Of a stretch of DNA of 64,000 bases, positions 1-12,041 are shown in pieces. Made by a program: the position numbers and the translations under genes. The notes below the pieces were generated by a model that saw nothing but the letters and a program-made list of their open reading frames with translations, was not told where the DNA came from and did no database searches. The stretch comes from Klebsiella pneumoniae. Lineage in GTDB: Bacteria > Pseudomonadota > Gammaproteobacteria > Enterobacterales > Enterobacteriaceae. The number at the start of each line of letters is the position of its first letter. Within the stretch, counting starts at the first letter, position 1. Where the stretch lies: NCBI RefSeq assembly GCF_000742135.1, contig NZ_KN046818.1, forward strand, positions 992,841 to 1,056,840, read 5' to 3'.

Positions 1-792
1 GCGAGGAGTGGCTTTCAGCGGGCGGGACTGCGGGTCAGAGGAATGGCTGTCGACGATGAAGGGATGTGTATTGCCAACGGCGTCGCGGAGCCGCCCCGGC
101 TCATTTTCACCTCTCCTTCACACCAGTATCCCTGTGGGAGCATCATGAGCGCCGGGCGCCGTCTGGCGCTCGTGGAATATGCCCGCCGGCACGGGGCGTG
201 GATTGTGGAGGATGACTACGACAGCGAGTTTCGCCATAGCGGAGAACCGATCCCGGCGATGCTGGGAATGGTGCCTGATGCCCCGGTGGTCTATCTCGGC
301 ACCTTCAGCAAAACGCTGTTTCCGGCGTTGCGTATCGGTTTTATGGTTATGCCGCCCGCGCTGGCGGATGCTGCTCAGGACGCCATTGGCGCGCTGCTGC
401 GCGGGGGACACCGTGCTGAACAGCGGGCGCTGGCCAGCTTTATCGAGAAGGGACACTATGCGCGCCATCTGGCGGCGATGCGCCGCCTGTACCGTAAACG
501 TCAGCAACAGCTGCGCGAGGCGCTGGCGCAAGAGATAACCGTGCCGTGCGACGTTCTCGGCGGGGGAGGGGGGATGCACCTGACGGTGGCGATGGAGGGC
601 GTTAATGACCGGACGCTTGCGCAGCAGGCGCGCCAGTTTCAGCTGGCGCCCGCCGCGTTAAGTCATTTCTATCTCGACCCGCAGCGAGCGCGGAGCGGAC
701 TGGTGCTTGGGTATGGCAATACCTCTGCTTCTCGCTATCTCCCGGCGCTGCGGACCCTAAATCGCCTTATTGCGCAGCACCGGCGCGCGTGA
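1..792 (+). CDS. MocR/PdxR-type PLP-binding transcriptional regulator, C-terminal part
   Basis: The frame is open from base 1, so the N-terminal GntR-type helix-turn-helix lies outside the window and the Met at 43 is internal. What remains is a fold-type I aminotransferase-like domain with [15 protein letters not shown] (Asp expected to contact the pyridine nitrogen of PLP) and [12 protein letters not shown], whose Lys should form the Schiff base. Family members use PLP or an amino-compound adduct as effector and usually control a neighbouring divergent gene, which is not visible here. Its end overlaps the convergent ylaC by 26 nt. Family is clear; target and effector are unknown. Confidence 0.85.
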   Translation, partial: ARSGFQRAGLRVRGMAVDDEGMCIANGVAEPPRLIFTSPSHQYPCGSIMSAGRRLALVEYARRHGAWIVEDDYDSEFRHSGEPIPAMLGMVPDAPVVYLGTFSKTLFPALRIGFMVMPPALADAAQDAIGALLRGGHRAEQRALASFIEKGHYARHLAAMRRLYRKRQQQLREALAQEITVPCDVLGGGGGMHLTVAMEGVNDRTLAQQARQFQLAPAALSHFYLDPQRARSGLVLGYGNTSASRYLPALRTLNRLIAQHRRA

Positions 793-1237
793 GGGTAAAG
801 ACATCGTAGAAGGAGAGCTCGCCTTTGGTGGCGACCATCTTTTTGAGCTGCGCCTTCTGCTCGCTATCGACGTCTGGCGACTGCAGGATACGGTCGATCA
901 GCTGCCGGGGGACAAAGCGGGTGTTGTACCATTCCCCGTTGTAGCACACGCGAAAGTCGAGGACATCGATATCCTCGTAGCGATAGCGTGGATAGACGTC
1001 AAAGAAGAAAAAGGCGTTGAACAGAATGAACAGCACCACCAGCAACCAGACCGAGTCTACCAGCGTTTCAGAGCGCAGCATGACCACCAGCGTCGCCAGA
1101 AACGCGGCATACATGGCAACAAACAGTCCCGGATGATTGCGGATAAAACTGATGCTAAAACGCGGGCGATTATCGCGTTTTTCCTGGACGTTGAGTTCGT
1201 CAATGGTGTGAATCAGCAGGCGTTGTATTTCTGTCAT
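767..1237 (-). CDS. ylaC: Inner membrane protein YlaC
   Basis: 156 residues, the same length as E. coli YlaC as I recall it. Two adjacent hydrophobic segments at about residues 30-75 ([17 protein letters not shown] and [19 protein letters not shown]) are followed by a soluble C-terminal half. The function is not established. The start at 1237 is preferred over an in-frame ATG 21 bases upstream because a GAGG Shine-Dalgarno lies between them. The gene is next to maa as in E. coli, and its 3' end overlaps the convergent regulator gene. Confidence 0.85.
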   Translation of the reverse strand: MTEIQRLLIHTIDELNVQEKRDNRPRFSISFIRNHPGLFVAMYAAFLATLVVMLRSETLVDSVWLLVVLFILFNAFFFFDVYPRYRYEDIDVLDFRVCYNGEWYNTRFVPRQLIDRILQSPDVDSEQKAQLKKMVATKGELSFYDVFTLTRAGAAQ

Positions 1238-1260
1238 CTTGGTCCTCGAATTCTGCAATG

Positions 1261-1296
1261 AGCCTGCCGCGCCCGGCGGACCAGGCGCGGCAGGCT
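1261..1296 (-). terminator. Strong hairpin between maa and ylaC
   Basis: A perfect 13-bp stem (1261-1273 pairing with 1284-1296, GC-rich) with a 10-base loop. No U-run follows on either strand, so it may be a pause or processing structure rather than a complete intrinsic terminator of maa. Confidence 0.4.
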
Positions 1297-1369
1297 CAGC
1301 CTGAAGGCTATTTTATGTTGCAATATTCTGCGGAGAAAGTAACAGATCAGTTACAGAAAAGCATAACAG

Positions 1370-1936
1370 TTACGGATTTGTCGGCGGAAGGCGCTTAATG
1401 ATCTGTGCCGGGTTACCGCCGACGACGGTACAGGCAGGGACGTCTTTGGTGACCACCGCGCCGGACGCAATGACCGCATTATCGCCAATGGTCACGCCGG
1501 GATTGATCACTGCCCGACCCCCAATCCACACATTGTGGCCAATAGTTACCGGCTTGCCGTATTCCTGGCCGCTATTACGCGCATCGGCGTCCAGCGGATG
1601 AGTGGCGGTATAAATATGGACGCCTGGCGCCAGCATACAGTTATCGCCAATATGGATAGGGCAGACGTCGAGCATCACGCAGTCAAAATTGGCGTAAAAA
1701 CCGGCGCCGAGAAAAATATTATAACCATAGTCGCAGCGAAAGCTTGGCTCGATATACGCATCGCCGGCGCGAGCGAACAGCTCGGCCAGAATATGCTGAC
1801 GTTGTTCCTGGTCATCCGGGGCGGAATGATTATAAGGGTGCAACAACTGTCTGGCGCGCAGGCGATCGGCGCGAAGCGTTGGGTCGCCAGATAAATAGAG
1901 CTCACCGGCGATCATTTTGCGTTTTTCTTCACTCAT
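1370..1936 (-). CDS. maa: Maltose O-acetyltransferase
   Basis: 188-residue left-handed beta-helix acetyltransferase of the LacA/NodL/Maa type. It transfers acetyl from acetyl-CoA to maltose or glucose, which is thought to detoxify excess sugar. Visible are the N-terminal Maa domain ([10 protein letters not shown]), the hexapeptide repeats ([35 protein letters not shown]), the catalytic His region TATHPLDA, and a closing [19 protein letters not shown] ribosome site precedes the ATG. A CRP-like site sits about 80-100 bases upstream, which suits a sugar-related gene. Confidence 0.93.
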   Translation of the reverse strand: MSEEKRKMIAGELYLSGDPTLRADRLRARQLLHPYNHSAPDDQEQRQHILAELFARAGDAYIEPSFRCDYGYNIFLGAGFYANFDCVMLDVCPIHIGDNCMLAPGVHIYTATHPLDADARNSGQEYGKPVTIGHNVWIGGRAVINPGVTIGDNAVIASGAVVTKDVPACTVVGGNPAQIIKRLPPTNP

Positions 1937-2017
1937 GGGTCTTCCTTATACCTGACTGTTGATGGCCGTAGCAGTATAAAAAAGAAACCGGTTACAGGGT
2001 TGCTGTTGGCTGAATGA

Positions 2018-2033
2018 TGTGATGTCTATCACA
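2018..2033. promoter_or_regulatory. Predicted CRP-cAMP binding site
   Basis: TGTGA, six bases, TCACA: both half-sites match the CRP consensus. It lies between the hha stop and the maa start, 82-97 bases upstream of the maa ATG, so regulation of maa is the natural inference. Confidence 0.65.
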
Positions 2034-2094
2034 AAGATACCCTATGGCGGCTGACCCGTACCGTCCGGCCAGCAGACCACGTAGTACGCGTAAA

Positions 2095-2313
2095 TTAGCG
2101 GATAAATTTCCAGACAGAAGTCGGGATTTTATCGTATAGCTTATTCATGGTCAGTTCCGCCAGACGATGGTCGGCAGCTGAGTAAAATACCGACAGCTCA
2201 TTATCAGACAGTTCATATTTATTTTTTTCAATGACGCGCTCCAGCGTGTCAATTGTCTGGCAACGACGTAAGCGCATCAAATAGTCTGTTTTAGTTAATG
2301 GCTTATCAGACAT
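2095..2313 (-). CDS. hha: Haemolysin expression-modulating protein Hha
   Basis: 72-residue Hha/YmoA family protein. It binds the H-NS oligomerisation domain and helps silence horizontally acquired and AT-rich genes; with TomB it also forms a toxin-antitoxin-like pair. The sequence [19 protein letters not shown] through [14 protein letters not shown] is essentially the E. coli protein. The start at 2313 follows an AGGTGG ribosome site; the longer in-frame version (to 2388) would run into tomB. It lies just downstream of tomB, probably co-transcribed. Confidence 0.95.
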   Translation of the reverse strand: MSDKPLTKTDYLMRLRRCQTIDTLERVIEKNKYELSDNELSVFYSAADHRLAELTMNKLYDKIPTSVWKFIR

Positions 2314-2339
2314 AATTCCACCTTTTGATTGTAATAATT

Positions 2340-2714
2340 CTAACACGATAGACTGGCCGGGTTTTCCCGGCTGGCGTTGACAAAGCAACGAAATAGTCGG
2401 TTACCGGATTTTTTCCACTTTTGCAAATCCGTAGAGTTAATGCCGTAGTTACTGAACAACGTAAAAGTGTCGTCCAGATATTCGTCAACCTGAGCGATCA
2501 GCTTATTATCCTCTGCATACTTAATTTTATAATTAAGAGCGAATGTGGCAATGTGCTCGATCAATTCATTTAACTGGAGATTGACAGCCGACGTCGGGTC
2601 GTTGACCCAGCCATGGTTGCTCTCTTCCAGGTTTGCAAGGCAGTCATGATACAGCGTTTCGCAGAGAAAGCGTAGCTGTGCAATATCATGTCTTTTTGGC
2701 GAGTATTCGTCCAT
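2340..2714 (-). CDS. tomB: Hha toxicity modulator TomB (YbaJ)
   Basis: 124 residues beginning [17 protein letters not shown], the expected length and sequence for TomB. It counteracts Hha toxicity and influences biofilm and conjugation phenotypes in E. coli; an oxygen-dependent antitoxin mechanism using a conserved Cys has been proposed for the family. Cys residues are present near residues 18, 109 and at the C-terminus. It is the first gene of tomB-hha, with its promoter in the long AT-rich spacer before acrB. Confidence 0.93.
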   Translation of the reverse strand: MDEYSPKRHDIAQLRFLCETLYHDCLANLEESNHGWVNDPTSAVNLQLNELIEHIATFALNYKIKYAEDNKLIAQVDEYLDDTFTLFSNYGINSTDLQKWKKSGNRLFRCFVNASRENPASLSC

Positions 2715-3154
2715 AACGCATCCCCTTTTGAGTGGTTTAAACGACGACTAGCAAACACCGTTGTGGGATGAACACGACTAACTGACCTGACACTAACTGA
2801 GTAATCCTGCTGATTTAACTATAATCCACTCTCCAACAGATTTCATCGTGCTATTACGAAAAATTACAATTATCAGCGAGAAATTATCTTAAAAATAGAC
2901 GAATTAATTTCGCAGGCGCTGGCCCACAGCCGGAGAAATAGAGAAATCTTATGAATCATTGGTTTAAGGCAGGCAGCTGTCGCGTTCAGAAACCGCCGAC
3001 CCGTGGATAATGATAGTAAGATTATTCCTGGTAAATGAGTGTTTGCCGATCCCGAGTTGTTGAACAAGCTGCTAAAAATAGCCTGCGCCATATCAATATA
3101 TATTAAATGAAGAACGAAAAATAAACAATGGCAATATGTGCCTTGCCAGCCAGT
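2715..3154. other. AT-rich spacer upstream of tomB
   Basis: About 440 bases between tomB and the acrB terminator. It should hold the tomB-hha promoter. I see no convincing coding frame, repeat or RNA structure; a similarly long spacer exists at this point in E. coli. Confidence 0.5.
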
Positions 3155-3184
3155 GATAAAAAAGGGCCGCGGTAGCGGCCCTTT
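3155..3184 (-). terminator. Intrinsic terminator of acrAB
   Basis: Perfect 10-bp stem (3161-3170 with 3175-3184), four-base loop, and a run of A on the plus strand that reads as a U-run on the minus strand directly after the stem. It is placed just past the acrB stop. Confidence 0.85.
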
Positions 3185-3199
3185 GTTCAGGAGTGAAGA

Positions 3200-6349
<3,150 letters not shown>

Positions 6350-6368
6350 TTAACGGCTCCTGTTTAAG

Positions 6369-7562
6369 TTAAGACTTGGTTTGTTCTGATGGCGCGTTGC
6401 CTGCGGCTTGCTGTTTATCATCAGAAGCTACTTCCTGCGCTTTTACCTGCACACCTGGTTTGATTTTTTGCAGGCCGGTGACGATAACGCGATCGCCGGA
6501 TTTCAGACCGTCAGTGACCAGCCATTTATCGCCGATCGCCTGAGAAGCAGTGACCTGGCGGACTTCGACTTTATCGCCTTCCCCCACTACCATGACGCTG
6601 GCGTCGCCGCGCGGCGTACGGGTAACACCCTGTTGCGGTACCAGCAGGGCGTCAGGGTTAATCCCTTCTTCCAGACGGGCACGGACGAACATCCCCGGAA
6701 GCAGGGTGTGATCCGGGTTCGGGAAAATAGCGCGTAGCGTGATTGAGCCGGTGGTCTGATCAACAGTGACATCCGAGAATTCCAGCGTGCCGGACTGCGG
6801 ATACTTAAGACCGTCATTAGTCACCAGCTCCACTTTCGCTTTGCCGTTTTCCTGTTTCAGGCGGCCGTCGGCTAGCTCCTGCTTCAGGCGCAGGAAATCA
6901 TTGCTCGACTGGGTGACGTCAACATAGATCGGATCCAGCTGCTGAACGGTTGCCAGGGCGGTCGTTTGACCATTCTGTACCAGCGCCCCTTCGGTCACGG
7001 CGGATTTACCGATCCGGCCGCTGATCGGCGAGGTGACTTTGGTGTAGGCCAGATTGATGCGCGCGGTTTCAACGGCCGCTTTCGCCGCGACCACGGCCGC
7101 ATTGCTCTGCTGCGCCGTCGCAACGGCGGTATCGTAGTCTTGTTGACTAATATATTTGGTGCCCAACAGTTTCTGATAACGCTTGACCGTCAGTTGATCC
7201 ATGTTTGCCGCCGCCTGGGCTTTTGCCAGGTCGCCTTTGGCGCTGTCATAGCTGGCCTGATAGGTGGCTGGATCGATCTGATACAGGGAGACGCCGGCCT
7301 GGATATCGCTACCTTCCATGAAGTTACGTTTTAAAATAATGCCACTGACCTGAGGACGGACTTCCGCAATGCGATAGGCGCTGGTGCGGCCTGGCAGTTC
7401 GGTGGTTATTTGTAGAGGTGCGGATTTGAGCGTCACAATACCGACTTCCGGCATGTGCTGGGCTCCCTGTTGAGCCGGTTTATCGTCACATCCTGTTAGC
7501 GCTAAGCTGCCTGAGAGCATCAGAACGACCGCCAGAGGCGTTAACCCTCTGTTTTTGTTCAT
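6369..7562 (-). CDS. acrA: Efflux periplasmic adaptor AcrA
   Basis: 397-residue membrane-fusion lipoprotein bridging AcrB and TolC. The signal peptide ends in the lipobox LTGC with Cys25 as the lipidation site, followed by the lipoyl/hairpin/beta-barrel order typical of the family (coiled-coil hairpin around KGDLAKAQAAANMDQLTVKR). The start at 7562 is chosen over an ATG 60 bases upstream because it gives a proper signal peptide and has GAGG before it. First gene of acrAB, divergent from acrR across a shared operator. Confidence 0.97.
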   Translation of the reverse strand: MNKNRGLTPLAVVLMLSGSLALTGCDDKPAQQGAQHMPEVGIVTLKSAPLQITTELPGRTSAYRIAEVRPQVSGIILKRNFMEGSDIQAGVSLYQIDPATYQASYDSAKGDLAKAQAAANMDQLTVKRYQKLLGTKYISQQDYDTAVATAQQSNAAVVAAKAAVETARINLAYTKVTSPISGRIGKSAVTEGALVQNGQTTALATVQQLDPIYVDVTQSSNDFLRLKQELADGRLKQENGKAKVELVTNDGLKYPQSGTLEFSDVTVDQTTGSITLRAIFPNPDHTLLPGMFVRARLEEGINPDALLVPQQGVTRTPRGDASVMVVGEGDKVEVRQVTASQAIGDKWLVTDGLKSGDRVIVTGLQKIKPGVQVKAQEVASDDKQQAAGNAPSEQTKS

Positions 7563-7652
7563 ATGTAAACCTCGAGTGTCCAATTTCAAAATGTTCAGTG
7601 GCTCAAACAACCACAAACCCACTACAGTCTTTCTATTATGGTCATGCTATGG

Positions 7653-7676
7653 TACATACATTCACAAATGTATGTA
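7653..7676. promoter_or_regulatory. AcrR operator between acrA and acrR
   Basis: A perfect 10-bp inverted repeat (arm TACATACATT) with a four-base centre, in the divergent acrA-acrR promoter region. It differs from the 24-bp E. coli AcrR operator only in the spacer, as I recall that sequence. It should allow AcrR to repress both directions. Confidence 0.9.
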
Positions 7677-7704
7677 AACGTAACCTCTGTAAAGTCATTA
7701 ACCT

Positions 7705-8355
7705 ATGGCACGAAAAACCAAACAACAGGCACGTGAAACCCGGCAACTGATTCTGGATGTTGCTCTGCGTCTGTTTTCGCAGCAAGGCGTATCATCTACC
7801 TCGTTGGCAACAATTGCAAAAGCTGCGGGTGTAACGAGGGGGGCTATCTACTGGCATTTCAAGAATAAATCAGATTTATTCAACGAAATTTGGGAGCTGT
7901 CAGACGCCAGTATTAGCGATCTCGAAATTGAGTATCGGGCAAAATTCCCCAACGATCCACTCTCAGTTATCAGGGAGATTCTAGTCTATGTTCTTGAAGC
8001 GACAGTGACAGAAGAACGTCGACGATTAATGATGGAGATTATCTATCATAAGTGTGAGTTCGTCGGTGAAATGACCGTGGTGCAGCAGGCCCAGCGGCAG
8101 CTCTCCCTGGCGAGTTATGAGCGTATCGAGCAGACCTTGAAAGAGTGCATCGCGGCGAAGCTGCTGCCCGCCAATTTACTCACCCGGCGGGCGGCCGTGT
8201 TAATGCGCAGCTACCTTTCCGGACTGATGGAAAACTGGCTGTTTGCCCCCGATTCGTTCGACCTGCATGCGGAAGCGCGGGACTACGTCGCTATTCTGCT
8301 GGAGATGTATCAATTCTGCCCGACGCTACGCGGCCCGGAGAGCTTGTCAGCTTAA
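7705..8355 (+). CDS. acrR: TetR-family repressor AcrR
   Basis: 216-residue ligand-responsive repressor of acrAB and of itself. The N-terminal HTH is clear ([21 protein letters not shown], recognition helix about residues 43-52); the C-terminal helical domain binds drugs. The frame is intact across the normal length, relevant because acrR loss-of-function is a common route to efflux-mediated resistance in clinical Klebsiella; no such lesion is visible here. Point substitutions cannot be judged without a reference. Confidence 0.96.
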   Translation: MARKTKQQARETRQLILDVALRLFSQQGVSSTSLATIAKAAGVTRGAIYWHFKNKSDLFNEIWELSDASISDLEIEYRAKFPNDPLSVIREILVYVLEATVTEERRRLMMEIIYHKCEFVGEMTVVQQAQRQLSLASYERIEQTLKECIAAKLLPANLLTRRAAVLMRSYLSGLMENWLFAPDSFDLHAEARDYVAILLEMYQFCPTLRGPESLSA

Positions 8356-8484
8356 AGGTAGCGCGCGGATGGGCGTGAATTTTTAGCGCCGTCCGCCGCT
8401 ATTCGCCAGCGCTGAGAAGTGCTATTCTGCGCGCTTGCGACGACCCCCGGTATTCTCCGGCATTTGCATTCATTCATATTAACT

Positions 8485-11400
8485 ATGCTGCACACGATCT
8501 CCAGGCAACGCGCCACGTTCATCTTTATTATCACGCTGCTCTGTTTTATTGGCCTTTTCAGCCCAGTCCAGGGCCGCGCCGCGGATCTCCCCGATCGGGC
8601 AGAGGTGCAGAGCCAGCTCAATACGTTAAACAAGCAAAAAGAACTGACTCCGCAGGACAAACTGGTCCAGCAGGATCTGACTCAGACGCTGGAAACGCTG
8701 GATAAAATCGAGCGTATCAAAAGCGAGACGGCACAGCTGCGACAGCAGGTCGAGCAGGCGCCGGCGAAGCTGCGCCAGGCGGTGGAGAGCCTCAATAACC
8801 TGAGCGATGTCCCGAACGACGACGCGACGCGCAAAACGCTAAGTACGCTCTCCCTGCGTCAGCTGGAGTCGCGCGTCACCCAGACGCTGGACGATCTGCA
8901 GAATGCGCAAAACGATCTGGCGACCTATAACAGCCAGCTGGTTTCCCTGCAAACGCAGCCGGAACGCGTGCAAAATGCGATGTTCAACGCCTCCCAGCAG
9001 CTGCAGCAGATCCGCAATCGTCTGAATGGCACCTCGGTGGGCGACGAGACCCTACGCCCGACCCAGCAGGTGCTGTTGCAGGCTCAACAGGCATTGCTCA
9101 ACGCGCAGATCGAGCAACAGCGCAAGAGCCTCGAAGGCAACACTATCCTGCAGGATACCCTACAGAAGCAGCGTGACTATGTCACCGCCTGGAGCAACCG
9201 GCTGGAGCATCAGCTACAGCTGCTGCAGGAGGCCGTGAACAGCAAACGGCTGACCCTGACCGAGAAAACCGCCCAGGAGGCGGTTACCCCCGACGAAACG
9301 GCGCGTATTCAGGCCAACCCGCTGGTCAAGCAGGAGCTGGATATTAACCATCAGCTCAGCGAGAAGCTGATCCAGGCAACAGAGAACGGTAACCAGCTGG
9401 TGCAGCGCAATATCCAGGTCAAAAACTGGCTCGACCGCGCGCTGCAGTCTGAACGGGATATTAAAGAGCAAATTTCAGTTCTACGGGGGAGCCTGCTGCT
9501 GTCGCGTATTCTTTACCAACAGCAACAGACATTACCGTCGGCGGATGAGCTGCAGGATATGACCAACCGCATCGCCGACCTGCGGCTTGAACAGTTTGAG
9601 GTGAACCAGCAGCGCGACGCGCTGTTCCAGAGCGATGCCTTTGTCGCCAAACTGGAGGAGGGGCACAGCAGCGAAGTGAACGATGAAGTCCACGCCGCGC
9701 TACTGGAAGTGATCGACATGCGTCGCGAACTGCTTGATCAGTTCAACAAACAGTTGGGCAACCAGCTGATGATGGCCATCAACCTGCAGATCAACCAGCA
9801 GCAGCTGATGAGCGTCTCGAGCAGTCTGAAGGAAATTCTGACCCAGCAAATTTTCTGGGTGAACAGCAATAAACCGATGGACTGGGAGTGGATTAAGGCC
9901 TTCCCGGAGGCGCTGAAAGGTCAGTTTAAGGCGATGAAAATCACCGTGAACTGGGAAAAAGCGTGGCCTGCGGTGTTTGTCGCTTTCCTGGCCGGTTTAC
10001 CGCTGCTGTTGATTGCCGGCCTCATCCGCTGGCGTCTGCAGTGGCTCAAGGATTATCAGGCAAAGCTTGCTTCCCAGGTGGGACAGCTGCGCAACGATAC
10101 CCAACTGCATACGCCGAAGGCGATCCTGATCGATCTGATCCGCGCCTTACCGGTGGTGCTGTTGATTCTGGCTATCGGTCTGATCTTACTCACCATGCAG
10201 TTAAATATTAGCGGACTGCTGTGGGCATACAGTAAAAAGCTGGCTATGTTCTGGCTGGTGTTTGGCCTGTGCTGGAAAGTGCTGGAAAAGAACGGCGTCG
10301 CGGTCAACCACTTTAATATGCCGGCGCAGTTGACCAGCCACTGGCGGCGGCAGATTGTTCGCGTCAGCCTGGCGCTGCTGCCGCTGAATTTCTGGTCGGT
10401 GATTTCCGAACTGTCGCCGCTGAACCTGATGGACGACGTGCTGGGGCAGTTGGTGATTTTCTTCAACTTACTGCTGATCGCGGTGCTGGTTTGGCCGATG
10501 TGCCGGGAAAGCTGGCGCGATAAAGAGTCGCACAGCCTGCGCCTGCTGACGATCACGGTGTTGTCTATCGTTCCGGTGGCCCTGATGGTGCTGACGGCAA
10601 CCGGCTACTTCTACACGACGCTGCGTCTGGCGGGACGCTGGATCGAGACCGTGTATCTGGTGATGATCTGGAACCTGCTGTACCAGACCGTGCTGCGCGG
10701 CCTGAGCGTGGCGGCGCGGCGTATCGCCTGGCGCCGCGCGCTGGCGCGCCGTCAACATCTGGTGAAGGAAGGGGCGGAAGGCGCCGAGCCGCAGGAAGAG
10801 CCAACTATCGCTCTCGAGCAGGTCAACCAGCAGACGCTGCGCATCACCATGTTGGTGATGGTCGCGCTGTTCGCAGTGATGTTCTGGGCGATTTGGTCTG
10901 ATTTGATCACCGTTTTCGCCTACCTCGACAGCATTACCCTCTGGCACTACAACGGCACCGAGGCGGGGGCCAGCGTGGTGCGCAGCGTGACGATGGGCAG
11001 TTTGTTGTTCGCCATTGTGGCGTCAATGGTCGCCTGGGCGCTGATCCGCAACCTGCCGGGTTTGCTGGAGGCGCTGGTGCTGTCGCGGCTCAACATGCGT
11101 CAGGGGACCTCCTACGCCATCACCACCATTCTCAACTATGCGATTATCGCTATCGGGGCGATGACGGTATTCGGGGCGCTGGGCGTCTCCTGGGATAAAC
11201 TGCAATGGCTGGCGGCCGCGCTGTCGGTTGGTTTAGGTTTTGGTCTGCAGGAGATCTTCGGTAACTTTGTCTCCGGCCTAATCATTCTGTTCGAACGTCC
11301 GGTGCGCATTGGGGATACGGTCACTATCGGAACCTTCTCGGGGACGGTAAGCAAAATCCGTATTCGCGCCACCACCATCACCGACTTCGATCGCAAAGAG

Positions 11401-11832
11401 GTGATTATCCCGAACAAGGCGTTCGTTACCGAGCGCTTGATCAACTGGTCGCTCTCCGACACCGTGACCCGGGTGGTGATCCGCCTCGGCGTCGCCTATG
11501 GCTCAGACCTGGATAAGGTGAAAGAGGTGCTGCTGAAGGCCGCGCACGATCATCCGAAAGTGATGCAGGAGCCGGCGCCAGCGGTTTTCTTCACCACCTT
11601 CGGGGCCAGTACCCTGGATCATGAACTGCGTCTGTATGTTCGAGAACTGCGCGATCGCAGCTACACGGTGGATGAGCTCAACCGCGCCATCGACCGCCTG
11701 TGCCGGGAGAATGACATCAACATTGCCTTTAACCAGCTGGAAGTTCATCTGCGCAATGAAAAAGGCGATGAAGTCACCGAAGTGAAACGGGACGGGAAAG
11801 GCGACGATCTGGCGCCCACCACCGCGTCCTGA
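8485..11832 (+). CDS. mscK: Potassium-dependent mechanosensitive channel MscK
   Basis: 1115 residues (E. coli about 1120). Signal peptide, a large periplasmic helical domain rich in Gln and heptads (about residues 40-470), many transmembrane segments from about residue 490, and the C-terminal MscS-like pore and beta domain (GLGFGLQEIFGNFVSGLIILFERP is characteristic; part quoted). It opens under membrane tension and is modulated by potassium. The start at 8485 gives a compact signal peptide; an upstream in-frame ATG at 8419 would add 22 non-hydrophobic residues. Confidence 0.93.
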   Translation: MLHTISRQRATFIFIITLLCFIGLFSPVQGRAADLPDRAEVQSQLNTLNKQKELTPQDKLVQQDLTQTLETLDKIERIKSETAQLRQQVEQAPAKLRQAVESLNNLSDVPNDDATRKTLSTLSLRQLESRVTQTLDDLQNAQNDLATYNSQLVSLQTQPERVQNAMFNASQQLQQIRNRLNGTSVGDETLRPTQQVLLQAQQALLNAQIEQQRKSLEGNTILQDTLQKQRDYVTAWSNRLEHQLQLLQEAVNSKRLTLTEKTAQEAVTPDETARIQANPLVKQELDINHQLSEKLIQATENGNQLVQRNIQVKNWLDRALQSERDIKEQISVLRGSLLLSRILYQQQQTLPSADELQDMTNRIADLRLEQFEVNQQRDALFQSDAFVAKLEEGHSSEVNDEVHAALLEVIDMRRELLDQFNKQLGNQLMMAINLQINQQQLMSVSSSLKEILTQQIFWVNSNKPMDWEWIKAFPEALKGQFKAMKITVNWEKAWPAVFVAFLAGLPLLLIAGLIRWRLQWLKDYQAKLASQVGQLRNDTQLHTPKAILIDLIRALPVVLLILAIGLILLTMQLNISGLLWAYSKKLAMFWLVFGLCWKVLEKNGVAVNHFNMPAQLTSHWRRQIVRVSLALLPLNFWSVISELSPLNLMDDVLGQLVIFFNLLLIAVLVWPMCRESWRDKESHSLRLLTITVLSIVPVALMVLTATGYFYTTLRLAGRWIETVYLVMIWNLLYQTVLRGLSVAARRIAWRRALARRQHLVKEGAEGAEPQEEPTIALEQVNQQTLRITMLVMVALFAVMFWAIWSDLITVFAYLDSITLWHYNGTEAGASVVRSVTMGSLLFAIVASMVAWALIRNLPGLLEALVLSRLNMRQGTSYAITTILNYAIIAIGAMTVFGALGVSWDKLQWLAAALSVGLGFGLQEIFGNFVSGLIILFERPVRIGDTVTIGTFSGTVSKIRIRATTITDFDRKEVIIPNKAFVTERLINWSLSDTVTRVVIRLGVAYGSDLDKVKEVLLKAAHDHPKVMQEPAPAVFFTTFGASTLDHELRLYVRELRDRSYTVDELNRAIDRLCRENDINIAFNQLEVHLRNEKGDEVTEVKRDGKGDDLAPTTAS

Positions 11833-11838
11833 TCGAAG

Positions 11839-11861
11839 AGGGGCGGCGCAAAGCCGCCCCT
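11839..11861. terminator. Hairpin between convergent mscK and the Rpn gene
   Basis: Perfect 9-bp GC-rich stem (11839-11847 with 11853-11861) and five-base loop, midway between two convergent genes. There is no U-run, so termination strength is uncertain. Confidence 0.5.
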
Positions 11862-11867
11862 GCTGTA

Positions 11868-12041
11868 TCAGGGCGCCAGCGCGGCGAGTTCTTCATCGCT
11901 CAGCCCGGTGAGCTCCTGCACGGTTTGACGTTCGAGGCCGCGCGCCAGCATTCTGGCGGCGATGCTGCGGGTAGCTTCCTGCTCACCCTCTTGCTGTCCC
12001 TGTTTACGGCCTTTCTCTTCCAGCCATTCGGCAATGGTCAT
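11868..12041 (-). CDS. Predicted internal gene-within-gene: small Rpn C-terminal protein
   Basis: In the same frame as the Rpn nuclease, a consensus AAGGAG (plus-strand CTCCTT at 12048-12053) lies six bases before the ATG at 12041, or three before the adjacent ATG at 12044. Initiation here would give a 57-residue protein starting MTIAEWLEEKGRKQ and ending LSDEELAALAP, comprising only the charged linker and tail. In other Rpn genes of enterobacteria, an internal start makes a small protein (RpnS) that blocks the toxicity of the full-length nuclease. The match in position, ribosome site and composition supports the same here, but expression is inferred. Confidence 0.6.
   Translation of the reverse strand: MTIAEWLEEKGRKQGQQEGEQEATRSIAARMLARGLERQTVQELTGLSDEELAALAP

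Noticed and set aside
2873..3091. 72-codon minus-strand frame in the tomB-acrB spacer
   Set aside because: No ribosome site, Ser/Leu-rich random-looking product, not co-oriented with any supported signal.
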